Assembly: GCA_020025475.1 (NCBI GenBank)
Contig: JAHHSA010000038.1
Location: 1 to 15,162 of the forward strand
Length of the DNA stretch: 15,162 nucleotides
Direction: 5' to 3'
From: Oscillibacter sp.
GTDB taxonomy: Bacteria > Bacillota > Clostridia > Oscillospirales > Oscillospiraceae
Under the pieces are notes generated by a model. The model ran no database searches and was not told where the DNA came from. It saw only the letters and a list, made by a program, of their open reading frames with translations. Made by a program: the position numbers and the translations under genes. Numbering within the stretch: position 1 is the stretch's first letter; every line of letters begins with the position of its first letter. Positions 13,818 to 15,162 of this stretch are shown here, in pieces.

Positions 13818-14941
13818 TACTCGTCCTCCTCGCTTCCGTCCTGAGCAAGCTCATCCATTTCATCGGAGAAGCTGGAATAGTCACCAAACATGCCGGAATA
13901 CTTCGATTTTTTCATAATGTGGATGGCGTCGGGGTCCAGCTTCAGGCCGATCCGGGCGCCATCATCCACGCAGTCGGTGGTCTGAATCATCCACTTAAAT
14001 CCCATAATATCCACGATGATTTCGTTGTGGACACCCAGGAATGTAACAGAGGTCACGTCGCCATGCAGTTCGGCATCATCCGCAGAAACGATGTCCACAT
14101 CTTCAGGACGAATGACTACATCCACAGGCTCATTTGGCGCGAAGCCCTGATCCAGACAGTCAAAAACATGCCCGGCAAATTTGACCTTGAAGTCCTCCAG
14201 CATAATGCCGTCAATAATGTTGCTTTCACCAATGAAATCAGCTACAAAGGCGTTTACCGGTTCATTGTAGATATCGGTTGGCGTGCCAATTTGCTGGATT
14301 TTTCCTTCGCTCATAACCACAATGGTGTCAGACATGCTCAGGGCTTCCTCCTGATCATGGGTCACAAAAACGAAGGTAATCCCGGTGCTTTTTTGGATTT
14401 TTTTCAGTTCTACCTGCATATCTTTCCGCAGTTTCAAGTCCAGTGCCCCCAGAGGCTCATCCAGAAGAAGGATCTTGGGCTGGTTGATGAGAGCGCGGGC
14501 AATGGCCACACGCTGCTGCTGCCCGCCGGAGAGGCTGGTGACGCTGCGGTTTGCAAAATTGGAGAGCATCACAAGTGCAAGCATCTCCTCTACACGCTGT
14601 TTGATCTCATTTTTGGGAACCTTCTTCTCTCTAAGAGGGAAGGCAACGTTTTCAAAAACATTCAGGTGAGGGAATAGAGCGTACTTCTGAAAAACAGTGT
14701 TGACATTCCGCTTGTGCGGCGGTACATCATTAATCTTTTCCCCCATAAACACAATGTCACCCTGATCGGGATGTTCAAAGCCGCCGATCATACGCAGGGT
14801 GGTAGTCTTGCCGCAACCAGAAGGCCCCAGAAGGGTAATAAATTCGTTGTCTTGGATTTCCAGGCTGATATCGTCCAGAACGGTCTCTCCATCAAATGCT
14901 TTGGTAATGTGCCTAAGTTCGATCATATTGCCCATTGTCAT
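13817..14941 (-). CDS. potA: Spermidine/putrescine ABC transporter, ATP-binding protein PotA
   Basis: 374 aa. Every ABC ATPase motif is intact: Walker A GPSGCGKTT (39-47), Q-loop 'VFQKYALFPH' (83-92), signature LSGGQQQR (137-144), Walker B 'ILLLDEP' (157-163) and the switch histidine in 'VTHDQEEA' (193-200). The C-terminal third is a regulatory TOBE-type region with 'VIRPEDVDIV', ending in an acidic tail. It energises polyamine import on the cytoplasmic side of PotB/PotC. ATG 14941 is next to GAGGAG with a three-base gap; ATG 14935 (gap nine) is equally plausible. Further in-frame extension would run through the leader hairpin and is rejected. First gene of the operon. Confidence 0.95.
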   Translation of the reverse strand: MTMGNMIELRHITKAFDGETVLDDISLEIQDNEFITLLGPSGCGKTTTLRMIGGFEHPDQGDIVFMGEKINDVPPHKRNVNTVFQKYALFPHLNVFENVAFPLREKKVPKNEIKQRVEEMLALVMLSNFANRSVTSLSGGQQQRVAIARALINQPKILLLDEPLGALDLKLRKDMQVELKKIQKSTGITFVFVTHDQEEALSMSDTIVVMSEGKIQQIGTPTDIYNEPVNAFVADFIGESNIIDGIMLEDFKVKFAGHVFDCLDQGFAPNEPVDVVIRPEDVDIVSADDAELHGDVTSVTFLGVHNEIIVDIMGFKWMIQTTDCVDDGARIGLKLDPDAIHIMKKSKYSGMFGDYSSFSDEMDELAQDGSEEDE

Positions 14942-14989
14942 CTTCTCCTCTTCGTCAACCCGTTTTCTCTGCCGATGACAGATAAAATG

Positions 14990-15025
14990 AAAAAAGTGGT
15001 ATGCTGCTGTTGCAGCATACCACTT
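14990..15025 (-). repeat. Inverted hairpin copy 2: terminator in the pot leader
   Basis: On the minus strand AAGTGGTATGCTGC, loop AACA, GCAGCATACCACTT, then TTTT completing a six-T run (14995-14990). The 14-bp perfect stem and T run make a strong intrinsic terminator about 50 bases before the potA start. The 12-base arms are identical to those at 10944-10971. Its place in the leader suggests control by attenuation. Confidence 0.85.
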
Positions 15026-15162
15026 GCGTACTGAAAGAGCCCCCATGCACTGTTATCCTCTCCACAAAAAGCGACAGAGGAAACTGCTTTTAAAACAATG
15101 GGAGCATGACAATCACAATGGATCAGAGTCTATATAGCAAAGATTACTTTTACTACTCTTAT
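15026..15162 (-). other. Upstream region of the pot operon
   Basis: Presumably holds the pot promoter and the first part of the leader. I see no strong consensus pair; TTGCTA, 17 bases and TGTGAT is the best weak candidate. No gene is visible. Confidence 0.3.

Overview
The window reads as a chromosomal segment of an anaerobic, moderately GC-rich Gram-positive bacterium of the class Clostridia, most likely an Oscillospiraceae-type gut organism. This is an inference from strong AGGAGG-type ribosome binding sites, PadR/HAAS and PadR/DUF2812 modules, a DUF4317 protein, a selenocysteine-containing SelD, and a spermidine/putrescine ABC operon of Firmicutes type. No rRNA, tRNA, CRISPR array, insertion sequence or phage gene was recognised.

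Layout. (1) 1-1454, minus strand: a PadR regulator, a HAAS-domain (DUF1700-like) membrane protein and the start of a DUF4097-like protein, tightly overlapping and expressed from one promoter. (2) 1484-3289, minus: a second PadR regulator followed by a DUF2812 membrane protein, closed by an intrinsic terminator. Its promoter carries two copies of the 13-bp palindrome CTCGATWATCGAG. (3) 3325-4085, plus: a Crp/Fnr-family regulator. (4) 4074-4323, plus: a tiny self-contained unit with promoter, RBS, 24-codon ORF and terminator. (5) 4337-7083, plus: DUF4317 protein, inositol-monophosphatase-family protein and an orphan seven-helix membrane protein, probably one operon. (6) 7154-8324, plus: selD with an in-frame UGA at codon 17, its own promoter, and a bidirectional terminator shared with the convergent gene. 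(7) 8323-9789, minus: a glycosyltransferase family 2 domain fused to a C-terminal MarR-type winged helix. Its leader carries an intrinsic terminator and its promoter an operator-like dyad. (8) 9888-10710, plus: an AIM24-family protein. (9) 10904-15162: the potABCD polyamine uptake operon on the minus strand, bracketed by two inverted hairpins with identical 12-bp arms, one in the leader and one just past potD.

How they work together. The two PadR modules look like parallel one-component envelope or stress sensing circuits. selD supplies selenophosphate, and its own UGA implies the genome carries selA, selB and selC elsewhere. The pot operon encodes a complete importer: ATPase, two permeases and a lipoprotein receptor. 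The most unusual items are the glycosyltransferase-MarR fusion with its possible attenuator and self-operator, the matched hairpins around the pot operon, the SelD recoding site, and the small unit after the Crp/Fnr gene.
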